Shown: piece by piece, positions 1-6,083 of the stretch
Position numbering within the stretch: the stretch's first letter is position 1
Layout: each line of letters starts with the position of its first letter
Program-made: the position numbers and the translations under genes
Notes under the pieces: generated by a model
What the model was told of the DNA's origin: nothing
Seen by the model: only the letters and a program-made list of their open reading frames with translations
The model's database searches: none
From: Candidatus Kuenenbacteria bacterium
Lineage (GTDB): Bacteria; Patescibacteriota; Patescibacteriia; UBA2591; PGYQ01
DNA length: 8,039 nt
Direction: 5' to 3'
Assembly (NCBI GenBank): GCA_016209005.1
Contig: JACQWZ010000049.1
Location: forward strand, 1-8,039

Positions 1-46
1 ATAATTTCTCTTTTTGTTCCGGCGTAAGTTTAATTTTTGTAGACAT
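1..46 (-). CDS. Start of an unidentified protein, cut by the left edge
   Basis: Read on the minus strand, an ATG at 46-44 opens a frame that stays open to the edge and gives MSTKIKLTPEQKEKL. The highly charged start looks like real protein, and the upstream bases (AAATTT before the ATG) match the TTT-ATG start context of the other genes here. There is no Shine-Dalgarno sequence. Only 15 codons are visible, so no family can be named. It is divergent from the restriction-enzyme remnant to its right. Confidence 0.5.
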   Translation of the reverse strand, partial: MSTKIKLTPEQKEKL

Positions 47-123
47 AAATTTTTGTTAAAAATTAAAATTATTTTATATCTACATTTTAACATAAAAAAT
101 TAACATAGAAAAGGGAAATCTAA

Positions 124-759
124 AACGAAACCAGTATATCTCTGTTTGTGATTAAAAATATAACAGAACAAGCAAGGATTAAAACCTCAGAATTTGTCGG
201 CACTAGTTTGTTTAAAGCAAGAATGCTGAAGAATGTTTTTAAAGATAAGAAAATAAAAATAGATATTGACGAAATTAAAAATAGAGAATTGGAAGATATC
301 AATCTGGCCGAAAAAGATTGGTATGCCCAGAATGAATTTTACGGAACGGATGAAGAGTAGAAATTTATAAGTTTTATTGATGGGTTTATAGAAAAATTAA
401 AACAAAAATATTCTGATATTGCTTTACTTCGCAACGAAAAATTTTTTCAAGTCTTTGATTTTGATGAAGGCAGAGCATTTGAGCCCGATTTCATAATGTT
501 ACTAAAAAGGCGAAATCATGTGATTAGTATTTACCAGATTTTCATTGAGCCGAAAGGAGATCAATTTAAAGATAAACAGGGCAGATTTGATGATTCTAAA
601 GAAGGTTGGAAACAAAAATTTTTACTGGAAATGGAAGGAAAAGCGGATACTGATTTGAAAGTAGAAAATAAACACTTTAAACTAATAGGGTTGCCTTTTT
701 ACAATGAAAAATTAAAAAAAGAATTTGAGGAAGCTTTAGAAAATAAAATACTCTCATAG
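124..759 (+). pseudogene. C-terminal remnant of a Type III restriction enzyme Res subunit, with an in-frame TAG
   Basis: One reading frame runs from the codon after the TAA at 121-123 to a TAG at 757-759, broken only by a TAG at 358-360. Both halves are in the same frame and join naturally: FYGTDEE, then TAG, then KFISFIDGF. The whole resembles the C-terminus of Type III restriction subunit R / DEAD-box helicase-nuclease proteins, including ITEQARIKTSEFVGTSLF. The nuclease core is present: EPDF (Asp codon 487-489) followed by IEPKG (Glu 547-549, Lys 553-555), a PD-(D/E)xK pattern. YQIFIEPKG and WKQKFLLEM are typical of the family. The helicase domain, about the first two thirds of the protein, is missing, and no start codon precedes the homology; GTG at 148 is the first possible start but lies inside the domain. 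No methyltransferase (Mod) gene is seen. This is most likely a dead gene fragment. Family assignment is fairly sure, function is not expected. Confidence 0.8.
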
Positions 760-810
760 GATAACAAAAAGTCAAAAATTTAATTGAATAACAAACAAAA
801 AAGGTAAAAT

Positions 811-936
811 TTATTTGGCGGAATAGTTGCTAACACGGATGAAAGAAACTGCAACGGAAGATGGGTTTATTTTACAGAGAACAGTAAAAAATTTAAAAAA
901 GGTGAATTTAAAAATTGGACAGATTTGAAATTGTAA
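811..936 (+). pseudogene. Unassigned coding-like scrap without a start codon
   Basis: After a TAA at 805-807 the frame is open for 41 codons to TAA at 934-936. The translation has protein-like composition, with segments such as GGIVANTDERNCNGRWVYF and GEFKNWTDLKL. There is no ATG or GTG start in frame, and neither other frame supplies a continuous upstream part. It is probably the 3' end of a gene lost by decay or rearrangement, in the same debris field as the restriction remnant. I do not recognise the family. It could also be chance. Confidence 0.25.
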
Positions 937-953
937 TTTTTAATCAAAAATTT

Positions 954-1022
954 ATGACCAAAAAATATTTCACAACCGAAGAGGCCAGATTATTTTTAGA
1001 TTTACCAAAAAAACGCAATTAA
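954..1022 (+). pseudogene. 22-codon mini-ORF resembling the N-terminus of the DUF5661 protein downstream
   Basis: ATG 954 to TAA 1020-1022 encodes a peptide starting MTKKYFTTEEARLF. Its first part matches the start of the intact DUF5661 gene at 1794 (MNNKKHFTTEEAKK). The DNA matches too: both have ATTTCACAACCGAAGA within the first codons and an AATTTATG or TTTTATG start context. After about codon 12 the similarity ends and the frame soon stops, only 6 bp before the DUF3800 start. This looks like a partial duplication of the 5' end of a DUF5661-type gene. A functional leader peptide for DUF3800 is possible but has no support. Confidence 0.45.
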
Positions 1023-1028
1023 AAATTT

Positions 1029-1652
1029 ATGTTAGTTTTTATCGATGAATCCGGAGATACCGGATTAAAAATAGAACAAGGTTTAAGTCGTTATTTTGTG
1101 ATTGTTTTAATTTCTTTTGAAGAAAACGGGGAAGCGATAGCTTGCGATCAAAGAATAGAACTTTTAAAAAGGGGAACTAAAACTGCCTGCGGGGGGTTTG
1201 AGTTTAAGTTTAGTAAATTGCGTAAAGACCAAAGAATTAAATTTTTTGAGGCAGTCCTGCCTTATACATTTTTCTATTATGGAATTGTTATTAACAAAAA
1301 TCCGCAAAAATTATATGGTGATGGTTTTAAAATTAAGGAGTCGTTCTATAAATATGCTTGCAGTTTAGTTTTTGAAAACGCTAAACCGTATCTAAGAGAT
1401 GCAATAATTATTATTGATGGCAGCGGATCAAGAGAATTTAAGCGAGAATTTAAAACTTATTTAAGAAAGAAAATTGGAGCGAGTATTGTCAAAAAAGTAA
1501 AAATTCAATCTTCGCATTCCAATAATCTTATTTAGCTTGCGGATATGATAGCTGGCGCAATACATAGAAATTTTACAAATAAAGGAGACAGAGAGGTTTA
1601 TAGAAAAATAACAAAAGCGAGAGAAATATATGTTCAAGTTTGGCCCAAATAA
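1029..1652 (+). pseudogene. DUF3800 protein (RNase H-like fold) interrupted by an in-frame TAG
   Basis: The ATG at 1029 opens MLVFIDESGDTG, the hallmark N-terminus of DUF3800 proteins (first acidic residues D6, E7, D10). IIIIDGSGSREF follows with D130. The frame meets TAG at 1533-1535 (codon 169) and then continues in the same frame as LADMIAGAIHRNF to a TAA at 1650-1652. DUF3800 proteins normally have a hydrophobic-Q-LAD pattern here, so the TAG sits where Gln is expected, one C-to-T change from CAG, and the following Asp (D172) is the last conserved acidic position. Reading through TAG gives 207 residues, close to the usual family length, while stopping at it gives 168 residues without the last conserved motif. 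DUF3800 proteins are of unknown function, predicted metal-dependent nuclease-like, and often lie near mobile or defence genes. No Shine-Dalgarno sequence precedes the start. Confidence 0.8.
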
Positions 1653-1756
1653 AAACCGCTGTTTCTATCCCTTGCGGGAACGCGCGCATTGAGTTGCGAC
1701 AGTTCGGAACAACGGCAATTCCATTATTATAGTATCATTAAATAAAAACGGCTGTT
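1647..1756. repeat. Near-identical 17-nt direct repeats flanking a GC-rich patch
   Basis: AAATAAAAACCGCTGTT (1647-1663) and AAATAAAAACGGCTGTT (1740-1756) differ at one position and start 93 bp apart. The first overlaps the DUF3800 final stop. Between them, about 1654-1722 is roughly 55% GC in an otherwise AT-rich window, with small dyads such as TCCC-ttgc-GGGA and GGAA...TTCC. No convincing ORF is present. The layout could be a small insertion with duplicated target, a structured RNA, or a leftover of the DUF3800-linked mobile unit. None of these is proven. Confidence 0.4.
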
Positions 1757-1793
1757 AATAGTTTAGTTGTGGATAATTTTAACCAATAATTTT

Positions 1794-2057
1794 ATGAACA
1801 ACAAAAAACATTTCACAACCGAAGAAGCTAAAAAGATTGGCGAGAAATTGGGAATTGATTGGAGCAAATTTGATGTTGAACAATTTAGAATAGGAATGGA
1901 TGTGGAGTTAGAGTATGGGTTAATAGACCCTCGCACCAATATTACAAATGATGATCCATTGATAACTGGAAAAATCGCTTTGGCGCATTTGAATGAATTT
2001 TCAGATTATTACACCCGGCTTGCAGAAATGAAAAAAGAAGCGGAAAATAAAAAATAA
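1794..2057 (+). CDS. DUF5661 family small protein
   Basis: This is an 87-residue soluble protein with no membrane segment. Motifs in order are HFTTEEAKKIGEKLGIDW (residues 6-23), FDVEQFRIGMDVELEYG (about 25-41) and, in the C-terminal half, ITNDDPLITGKIALAHLNEF. From memory these are characteristic of DUF5661 proteins, which are common in CPR genomes. The biochemical role is unknown; the region around HLNE and YYTRL suggests a compact helical fold. I chose the ATG at 1794 rather than the TTG at 1767: the upstream nine codons (WIILTNNF) are not family-like, and TTTT-ATG matches other starts here. It is intact, unlike its neighbours, and the mini-ORF at 954 copies its N-terminus. The next gene is 340 bp away, so it is probably transcribed alone. 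Confidence 0.8.
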   Translation: MNNKKHFTTEEAKKIGEKLGIDWSKFDVEQFRIGMDVELEYGLIDPRTNITNDDPLITGKIALAHLNEFSDYYTRLAEMKKEAENKK

Positions 2058-2397
2058 ATACAGTTTTAATTTCTAATTGTTCTAAATAAATCCCAATAAG
2101 CCAAAAGGCTAAGCACCAAATTTAAAATCTCAAATTCTAAATAAATTCAAAATTACAATGTCAGGACTTACGCAGTTTAATCAAAAAATGGCTAAAGTTA
2201 GCGAAAATTGAATTTTTGTTAATTTTTCATTTTTAGCTAATATTAGCCAAATGCACATTAATAGTGCGTAACTCCTGAATTTGGATTTGTGATTTAATTA
2301 TTTAGGTCATTGTGGCATTGTTTAGGTTAATTAGAGCAATTAGGTTAATTTGTTTTTTTGTTTTTTTGTTTTAATGTTTTAATGTTCTTGTGTTTTT
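2058..2397. other. Repeat-rich intergenic stretch before the ABC ATPase
   Basis: No gene is visible. The stretch holds low-complexity AT-rich DNA, a small AGCC-aaaa-GGCT dyad (2099-2110), one full copy of the 118-bp inverted-repeat element (listed separately), a direct repeat TAGGTTAATT (2323-2332 and 2341-2350), and T-rich runs with two TTTTAATG units just before the ATPase start. No promoter with good -35 and -10 boxes could be picked out, although one must lie here if the ATPase is expressed on its own. Confidence 0.6.
2161..2278 (+). repeat. MITE-like 118-bp element, copy A
   Basis: The element is bounded by imperfect terminal inverted repeats: TCAGGACTTACGCA on the left and the complement of TCAGGAGTTACGCA on the right (13 of 14 match). 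It contains internal dyads, such as GGCTAATATTAGC read on the minus strand and GCTAAAGTTAGC, and has no coding capacity. It is an inverted copy of the element at 3162-3279, with 3 mismatches over 118 bp. Small size, terminal inverted repeats and multiple copies fit a non-autonomous transposable element. The parent transposase is not in the window. No clear target duplication surrounds this copy. Confidence 0.85.
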
Positions 2398-3063
2398 ATG
2401 ATTAAAATCTGCAATTTAAAAAAAGAATATTGTAATGACGGGGTCGTGACAAAAATTTTGCGCGGCCTTTATTTTGATATAAAAAAAGGAGAATTTGTCG
2501 CGATTATGGGGCCATCTGGTTCTGGAAAATCAACTTTAATGTATATTTTAGGTCTTCTGGCTCGTCCAAGTTCTGGTCTTTATGAATTAGACGGAGAAAA
2601 TATCCAAAATTTTTCAGATAATAAATTAGCGGAACTAAGAAATAAAAAAATTGGATTTGTTTTTCAAACTTTTAATTTATTGCCAAAAACAACGGTTTTA
2701 GAAAATGTAAAATTGCCTTTAATTTATTTTGGAAAAGTTGATCAAAAAATGCAAAATAAAAAAGCTCAAAAAGTAATTGAAGCTGTTAATTTAAGTCATC
2801 GTCTGAATTATCTTTCTTCTCAACTTTCAGGGGGAGAAAAACAAAGAGTCGCTATTGCTCGCGCTTTGATAAACAATCCTTTAATAATTTTTGCCGATGA
2901 ACCAACCGGCAACCTTGATAGTAAATCAAGTATTCAAATAATGAATATTTTTAAAAAACTTAATAATGAAGAAGGCCGAACAATAATTTTAGTCACTCAT
3001 GAAAAAGACATAGCCGAATATGCAGAAAGAGTGATTAAAATGAAAGATGGGCAAATTATATAA
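2398..3063 (+). CDS. ABC transporter ATP-binding protein, MacB/LolD type
   Basis: This 221-residue cytoplasmic ATPase carries all nucleotide-binding motifs: Walker A GPSGSGKST (38-46), Q-loop glutamine in FVFQTFNLLP (Q90), signature LSGGEKQR (143-150), Walker B IIFADEPT with D167 and catalytic E168, D-loop NLDS (172-175) and switch histidine H201 in LVTHE. The FQTFNLLP and ADEPTGNLDS wording is typical of the LolD/MacB/FtsE-like branch that works with FtsX-fold permeases. ATP binding and hydrolysis here would drive the permease at 3544. Length is normal. The ATG at 2398 has no Shine-Dalgarno sequence. Unusually, about 480 bp of repeats separate it from its partner, and the gene lies between two inverted 118-bp elements. 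The substrate is unknown: drugs, peptides or lipoproteins are all possible. Confidence 0.93.
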   Translation: MIKICNLKKEYCNDGVVTKILRGLYFDIKKGEFVAIMGPSGSGKSTLMYILGLLARPSSGLYELDGENIQNFSDNKLAELRNKKIGFVFQTFNLLPKTTVLENVKLPLIYFGKVDQKMQNKKAQKVIEAVNLSHRLNYLSSQLSGGEKQRVAIARALINNPLIIFADEPTGNLDSKSSIQIMNIFKKLNNEEGRTIILVTHEKDIAEYAERVIKMKDGQII

Positions 3064-3087
3064 AATTTAAAATGTAAAAATCAAAGT

Positions 3088-3138
3088 TCAGGAGTTACGC
3101 ACTATTAATGTGCATTTGGCTAATATTAGCTAAAAATA
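3088..3138 (-). repeat. Truncated copy C of the 118-bp MITE-like element
   Basis: These 51 bp, starting TCAGGAGTTACGCACTATTA, match the right-hand end of copy A (2161-2278) read on the opposite strand without mismatch. The match stops after TAGCTAAAAAT, and the sequence passes into AATTTCT heptamers. The other terminal repeat is lost. It shares the G at position 7 and TAGCT with copy A rather than copy B, so it is closer to copy A although it sits next to copy B. Confidence 0.8.
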
Positions 3139-3161
3139 TAAATAATTTCTAATTTCTAATT

Positions 3162-3279
3162 TCAGGACTTACGCACTATTAATGTGCATTTGGCTAATAT
3201 TAGCCAAAAATAAAAAATTAACAAAAATTCAATTTTCGCTAACTTTAGCCATTTTTTGATTAAACTGCGTAAGTCCTGA
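3162..3279 (-). repeat. MITE-like 118-bp element, copy B
   Basis: This full-length copy is inverted relative to copy A and has perfect terminal inverted repeats: TCAGGACTTACGCA at the left and its exact complement at the right. It includes the 14-bp palindrome GGCTAATATTAGCC. If the mobile unit is taken as CAGG...CCTG, AATTT lies on both sides (3158-3162 and 3279-3283), a possible 5-bp target duplication, but the AT-rich heptamer surroundings make this weak. No coding capacity. Confidence 0.85.
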
Positions 3280-3393
3280 ATTTTCAATTTCTATTAAATT
3301 TTCAATGACAGAATTTCTAAACGCTTATTTCTTATTGTTTTTGTTTGAAAATTGAGTCATTGAAAATTTAATGAAAATTAGAAATTGAAAATT
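3279..3393. repeat. Large imperfect inverted repeat in the ATPase-permease spacer
   Basis: Outer arms are 3279-3293 (AATTTTCAATTTCTA) and 3379-3393, its exact complement. Inner arms are 3293-3309 (ATTAAATTTTCAATGAC) and 3356-3372, again exact. The right side has a few extra bases (GAAAAT-type unit) between inner and outer arms, and the loop is 3310-3355. It could fold into a long AU-rich hairpin or be a decayed mobile element. Too AT-rich, and without a clean T-tract, to be called a terminator. Confidence 0.6.
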
Positions 3394-3471
3394 GAAAATT
3401 AATTCTTTTTGTCATTTAGATCCCTCGGCTTCACTCGGGACAAACTTTGTCATTGATTGAAAATTTGTCAT

Positions 3472-3498
3472 TTGACATGACATTCTAAATTTTAAACT
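3472..3498 (+). promoter_or_regulatory. Candidate promoter for the permease, inside a small dyad
   Basis: A perfect TTGACA box (3472-3477) is followed 15 bp later by TAAACT (3493-3498), which matches TATAAT at 4 of 6. The spacing is shorter than ideal. The TTGACA overlaps a dyad TGTCAT-ttgac-ATGACA (3466-3482), which could be an operator. It lies 46 bp before the permease start. Since repeats separate the permease from the ATPase, its own promoter would make sense, but the -10 box is weak. Confidence 0.3.
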
Positions 3499-3543
3499 TT
3501 GCATTGTCATTTTTTATTTTGATTTTTGAATTTTTCATTTTTT

Positions 3544-4773
3544 ATGTTTTCCTCTCTCAAAATCGCCTTTAAGGCTTTGTTGATAAATAAAACGCGGAGC
3601 GCGTTAACAATGTTAGGCATTATTATTGGTATTGCTTCTGTTATTTTAATTGTTTCGATTGGCAAAGGAGCTGAAAATTTAATTTTAAATGAAATTAATT
3701 CTTTTGGTTCAAAAGTTATTGCTATTACTCCGGGAAAAACAGGCGCAGAACCCGGACCTCAAAATATGATGGAAATGCTCACAGTTTCTTTAAAAGAAAA
3801 AGATTTTTTCGCGATTAAAAAACTTTCTGGAATTGCCCGAGCTACTCCAGAAATAGATTCCACAGTTGTGATAAAATATAAAAATCAAGAGACTAGAAAA
3901 ATGGTTTATGGCTGTCATCCAGATTTTCAATATATATTTAATTTTTTTCCAGACAAAGGCAGATTTTTTACAGAAGAAGAAACAAAAGAAAGAGCCAAGG
4001 TCGTTGTTTTGGGCAAAGAAATAGCTGATAAATTATTTGGTCAAGAGAATCCTTTAAATAAAAAAATAAAAATAAAAAAAGAAAATTATAAAGTTATTGG
4101 CGTTTTACCTTCATTAGGAGCAAAAACATTATTTAATATGGATAAAATAGCCATTATTCCTTATTCAACAGCTCAAAAATTTATAGTTGGCATTACCTAT
4201 CTTCATGGAATTAATGTAGAAGTGAAAGATGAAAAATCTATAGAAAAACTCAAAGAAGATATTGAAATTTTATTGAGAGAACGACATAATATTATTAATT
4301 CTGAAAATGATGATTTTACTTTAATTACTCAAAAAAGCGCTCAAGAAATGGTAAGCATGGTTACGGGAATTCTTTCCCTGCTCCTTTCTTTAATCGCCGC
4401 GATTTCTTTGATAGTCGGCGGGATTGGGATTATGAATATTATGCTGGTTTCTGTAACTGAACGGACTAGAGAAATTGGATTAAGAAAAGCGATTGGAGCA
4501 AAAAATTCCGATATTCTAAAACAATTTTTGCTTGAAGCAATAGTTTTGACTCTTTTGGGAGGATTATTGGGAATTATTTTTGGCGCGTCTCTTTCTTTTA
4601 TTGTGACGTTGTTAGCGCATTATTTTGGTTATCCTAATTGGAAATTTATTGTTTCTTTCCCAATTATAATTATAAGTTTCGCTGTCGCTTTTGTGGTTGG
4701 GATAATTTTTGGTTTATATCCCGCTCAAAAAGCGGCAAAATTAGATCCAATCGAAGCGTTGAGATATGAATGA
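3544..4773 (+). CDS. MacB-like ABC transporter permease (FtsX fold)
   Basis: This 409-residue inner-membrane protein has the MacB topology. A cytoplasmic start and first membrane helix (about 20-40) include TRSALTMLGIIIGIASVI. A large extracytoplasmic MacB_PCD-type domain follows (about 45-270), then the FtsX domain with three helices (about 275-300, 330-358 and 370-394). The family signature ERTREIGLRKAIGA (306-319) follows the second helix, and the protein ends PIEALRYE, a common FtsX-type terminus. Length is normal. I chose ATG 3544 over TTG 3526 because SSLKIAFKALLINK fits the usual N-terminus and TTT-ATG matches other starts. It should dimerise and pair with the ATPase at 2398. The usual periplasmic adaptor (MacA-like) gene is not in the window, so the substrate is unknown. 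It ends in TGA, so UGA is a stop here. Confidence 0.92.
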   Translation: MFSSLKIAFKALLINKTRSALTMLGIIIGIASVILIVSIGKGAENLILNEINSFGSKVIAITPGKTGAEPGPQNMMEMLTVSLKEKDFFAIKKLSGIARATPEIDSTVVIKYKNQETRKMVYGCHPDFQYIFNFFPDKGRFFTEEETKERAKVVVLGKEIADKLFGQENPLNKKIKIKKENYKVIGVLPSLGAKTLFNMDKIAIIPYSTAQKFIVGITYLHGINVEVKDEKSIEKLKEDIEILLRERHNIINSENDDFTLITQKSAQEMVSMVTGILSLLLSLIAAISLIVGGIGIMNIMLVSVTERTREIGLRKAIGAKNSDILKQFLLEAIVLTLLGGLLGIIFGASLSFIVTLLAHYFGYPNWKFIVSFPIIIISFAVAFVVGIIFGLYPAQKAAKLDPIEALRYE

Positions 4774-4776
4774 TAA

Positions 4777-4797
4777 AAAAATCAAAAATCAAAAATC
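4777..4797 (+). repeat. Heptamer tandem repeat, AAAAATC x3
   Basis: Three consecutive AAAAATC units follow directly after the permease stop, with more A-rich DNA to about 4860. It is one of several 7-bp-unit arrays in the window (also 3144, 6498 and 7040). Confidence 0.7.
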
Positions 4798-4868
4798 AAA
4801 ATGAAAAATAAATGTAAAAATTAAAAAATTTATAAAAATAAAACATCACAAATAATAAAATAAATTTT

Positions 4869-4897
4869 TTGTTTTATTTTAAAAATCTTGTTATACT
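4869..4897 (+). promoter_or_regulatory. Sigma70-type promoter for the TIM-barrel/enolase operon
   Basis: TTGTTT (4869-4874) and TATACT (4892-4897) are separated by exactly 17 bp. Transcription would start near 4904, leaving a 5' leader of about 45 nt before the ATG at 4950. This is the best promoter in the window and it opens the only tightly packed gene group. The TATACT box is a good match (5 of 6); the -35 box matches mainly at TTG. Confidence 0.5.
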
Positions 4898-4949
4898 AAA
4901 ATAACTTATGGTTTTTTAGCTTCTTAAAAAATTAAAATTTATTTTTTTT

Positions 4950-6083
4950 ATGTCTGTTCTTACCCTAGAAAAATTTTCAATTTTTAACGATAAAAAAATT
5001 GAAAAAAATTTTGAATATATTCCTCTCAGAGATCCTTTAGAAGTAGCTGATTTACCAATACGTTTAGGGACTCATCTTAGAAAATTAGATGATATAAAAA
5101 AACTCGAAAACCTTCCGATTAATATTATTGAAATTAAACCAGAACAATTTTCATCATCAGAAAAATTATTTTTATGGAATAAAGATACAAAAAGGTTTGA
5201 GAAAAATGAACGTAATTTAGAAAAACTTTTTGAATTTATTAAAAAGAAAAAGATTTTTCTTCAAGTTCATTTACCTGATAAATTTGACGCTAAAGATAAA
5301 TCCTATATAAATTTATCTCCTGGAGAAAATCAAGACCATAAAATTTTATTTCAATGTTTTGAATTATTAGAAGATATTCGACGCGAATGCAATCCATCTA
5401 ATGAATTAATAGTTACCGTGCATCCACCATATTCTATTTTAAAATATAAATTTAAAGAAATTCTTGAAAAATATAAATTAGAAAATATTGAAAATCATTT
5501 AGAAATTCCTTTAGAAAAAAAGAAAGAAATAGAAAAAGAATTTTTATTAAATGCTAATAAATTTTTTATTGAACTTGGAAATATGATTCAAGATAAGGGC
5601 TGGAATATAAAAATTGGCGTTGAAAACCAAGCTCATTCCTCAAAGGACAGTTGGAATGTTGGAAATAAAATTTCGGATTTTGAAATTCTTATGCAAAATA
5701 CGCCTGATTCTATTCAATTAACTTTTGATACCGGACATAGTTTATTAAGTCGCGATGAGCAAGAAGAAAAAATATTAAGATTTAGAGAATTCACAGAATT
5801 TGCTAAAACTTATAAAAAATATTTAGTCAACTATCATTTTCATGAAAATGATAGTTGGACTAATGATCCAGAGAAACAAAGCTATAAAGCTGATCTTCAT
5901 CGACCTCCAACCGATAAAATTATTCCCGGTTTTAAAAATTATCATTTATTTCGATGTGTAAATGAAAAAGTCCCAGCAACTTTAGAAATTTCACTTTCAA
6001 AAATTAAACCACCTGAATTACTTCTTTTAACGACAGAATTAAAAAAAGATTTAGAAAAACTTTCCACAAAAGCTAATTTATGA
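4950..6083 (+). CDS. Xylose-isomerase-like TIM-barrel protein (AP-endonuclease-2 superfamily), function unknown
   Basis: This 377-residue soluble protein has motifs spaced as in metal-dependent xylose isomerase/AP endonuclease-2 type TIM barrels: QVHLP (105-109), VTVHPP (155-160), IGVENQ (222-227, E225), LTFDTGHSLL (257-266, D260 and H263), YHFHEND (295-301, H296 and H298) and LEIS (345-348, E346). These acidic and histidine residues at strand ends are the expected metal ligands. The superfamily includes sugar isomerases, epimerases and endonuclease IV; I cannot say which reaction applies. Its TGA stop overlaps the enolase ATG (ATGA), so the two are co-translated, which hints at a role near carbohydrate metabolism. 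There is no signal peptide. The ATG follows a run of eight T and lacks a Shine-Dalgarno sequence. A perfect 30-bp palindrome lies over the HFHEND codons. Confidence 0.75.
   Translation: MSVLTLEKFSIFNDKKIEKNFEYIPLRDPLEVADLPIRLGTHLRKLDDIKKLENLPINIIEIKPEQFSSSEKLFLWNKDTKRFEKNERNLEKLFEFIKKKKIFLQVHLPDKFDAKDKSYINLSPGENQDHKILFQCFELLEDIRRECNPSNELIVTVHPPYSILKYKFKEILEKYKLENIENHLEIPLEKKKEIEKEFLLNANKFFIELGNMIQDKGWNIKIGVENQAHSSKDSWNVGNKISDFEILMQNTPDSIQLTFDTGHSLLSRDEQEEKILRFREFTEFAKTYKKYLVNYHFHENDSWTNDPEKQSYKADLHRPPTDKIIPGFKNYHLFRCVNEKVPATLEISLSKIKPPELLLLTTELKKDLEKLSTKANL
5828..5857. repeat. Perfect 30-bp palindrome inside the TIM-barrel gene
   Basis: CAACTATCATTTTCA (5828-5842) is followed with no spacer by its exact reverse complement (5843-5857). 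It encodes NYHFHENDSW, which contains two putative metal-binding histidines, so it lies over conserved rather than loop sequence. In RNA it would form a strong hairpin in mid-gene. A perfect 15+15 match by chance is rare. Confidence 0.85.

Larger units (their letters stand above)
3064..3543. other. Repeat-filled spacer between the ABC ATPase and its permease
   Basis: No gene is visible in about 480 bp. In order it holds the truncated 118-bp-element copy C, a heptamer run AATTTCT (2.7 units, 3144-3162), full copy B, a large imperfect inverted repeat (3279-3393), a short GC-rich motif CCCTCGGCTTCACTCGGG (3422-3439) with CTCGG given twice, several GTCATT words, and a candidate promoter near 3472. 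Nearly every base belongs to some repeat, so this looks like an accumulation site for small elements. It probably breaks what is usually a tightly spaced ATPase-permease operon. Confidence 0.7.

Noticed and set aside
120..302. Open frame on the minus strand opposite the restriction remnant
   Set aside because: It is a shadow of the coding frame with low-complexity Leu/Ser/Ile/Phe composition from AT-rich DNA, and no family features.
3088..3279. CRISPR-like array from repeated TTACGCACTATTAATGTGCA words
   Set aside because: There are only two neighbouring copies, of unequal length, explained by MITE-like elements with terminal inverted repeats; no regular spacers.
4857..4880. Possible terminator AAAATAAA / TTTATTTT after the permease
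   Set aside because: The stem is pure A-T and overlaps the -35 box of the next promoter, so it is likely composition only.
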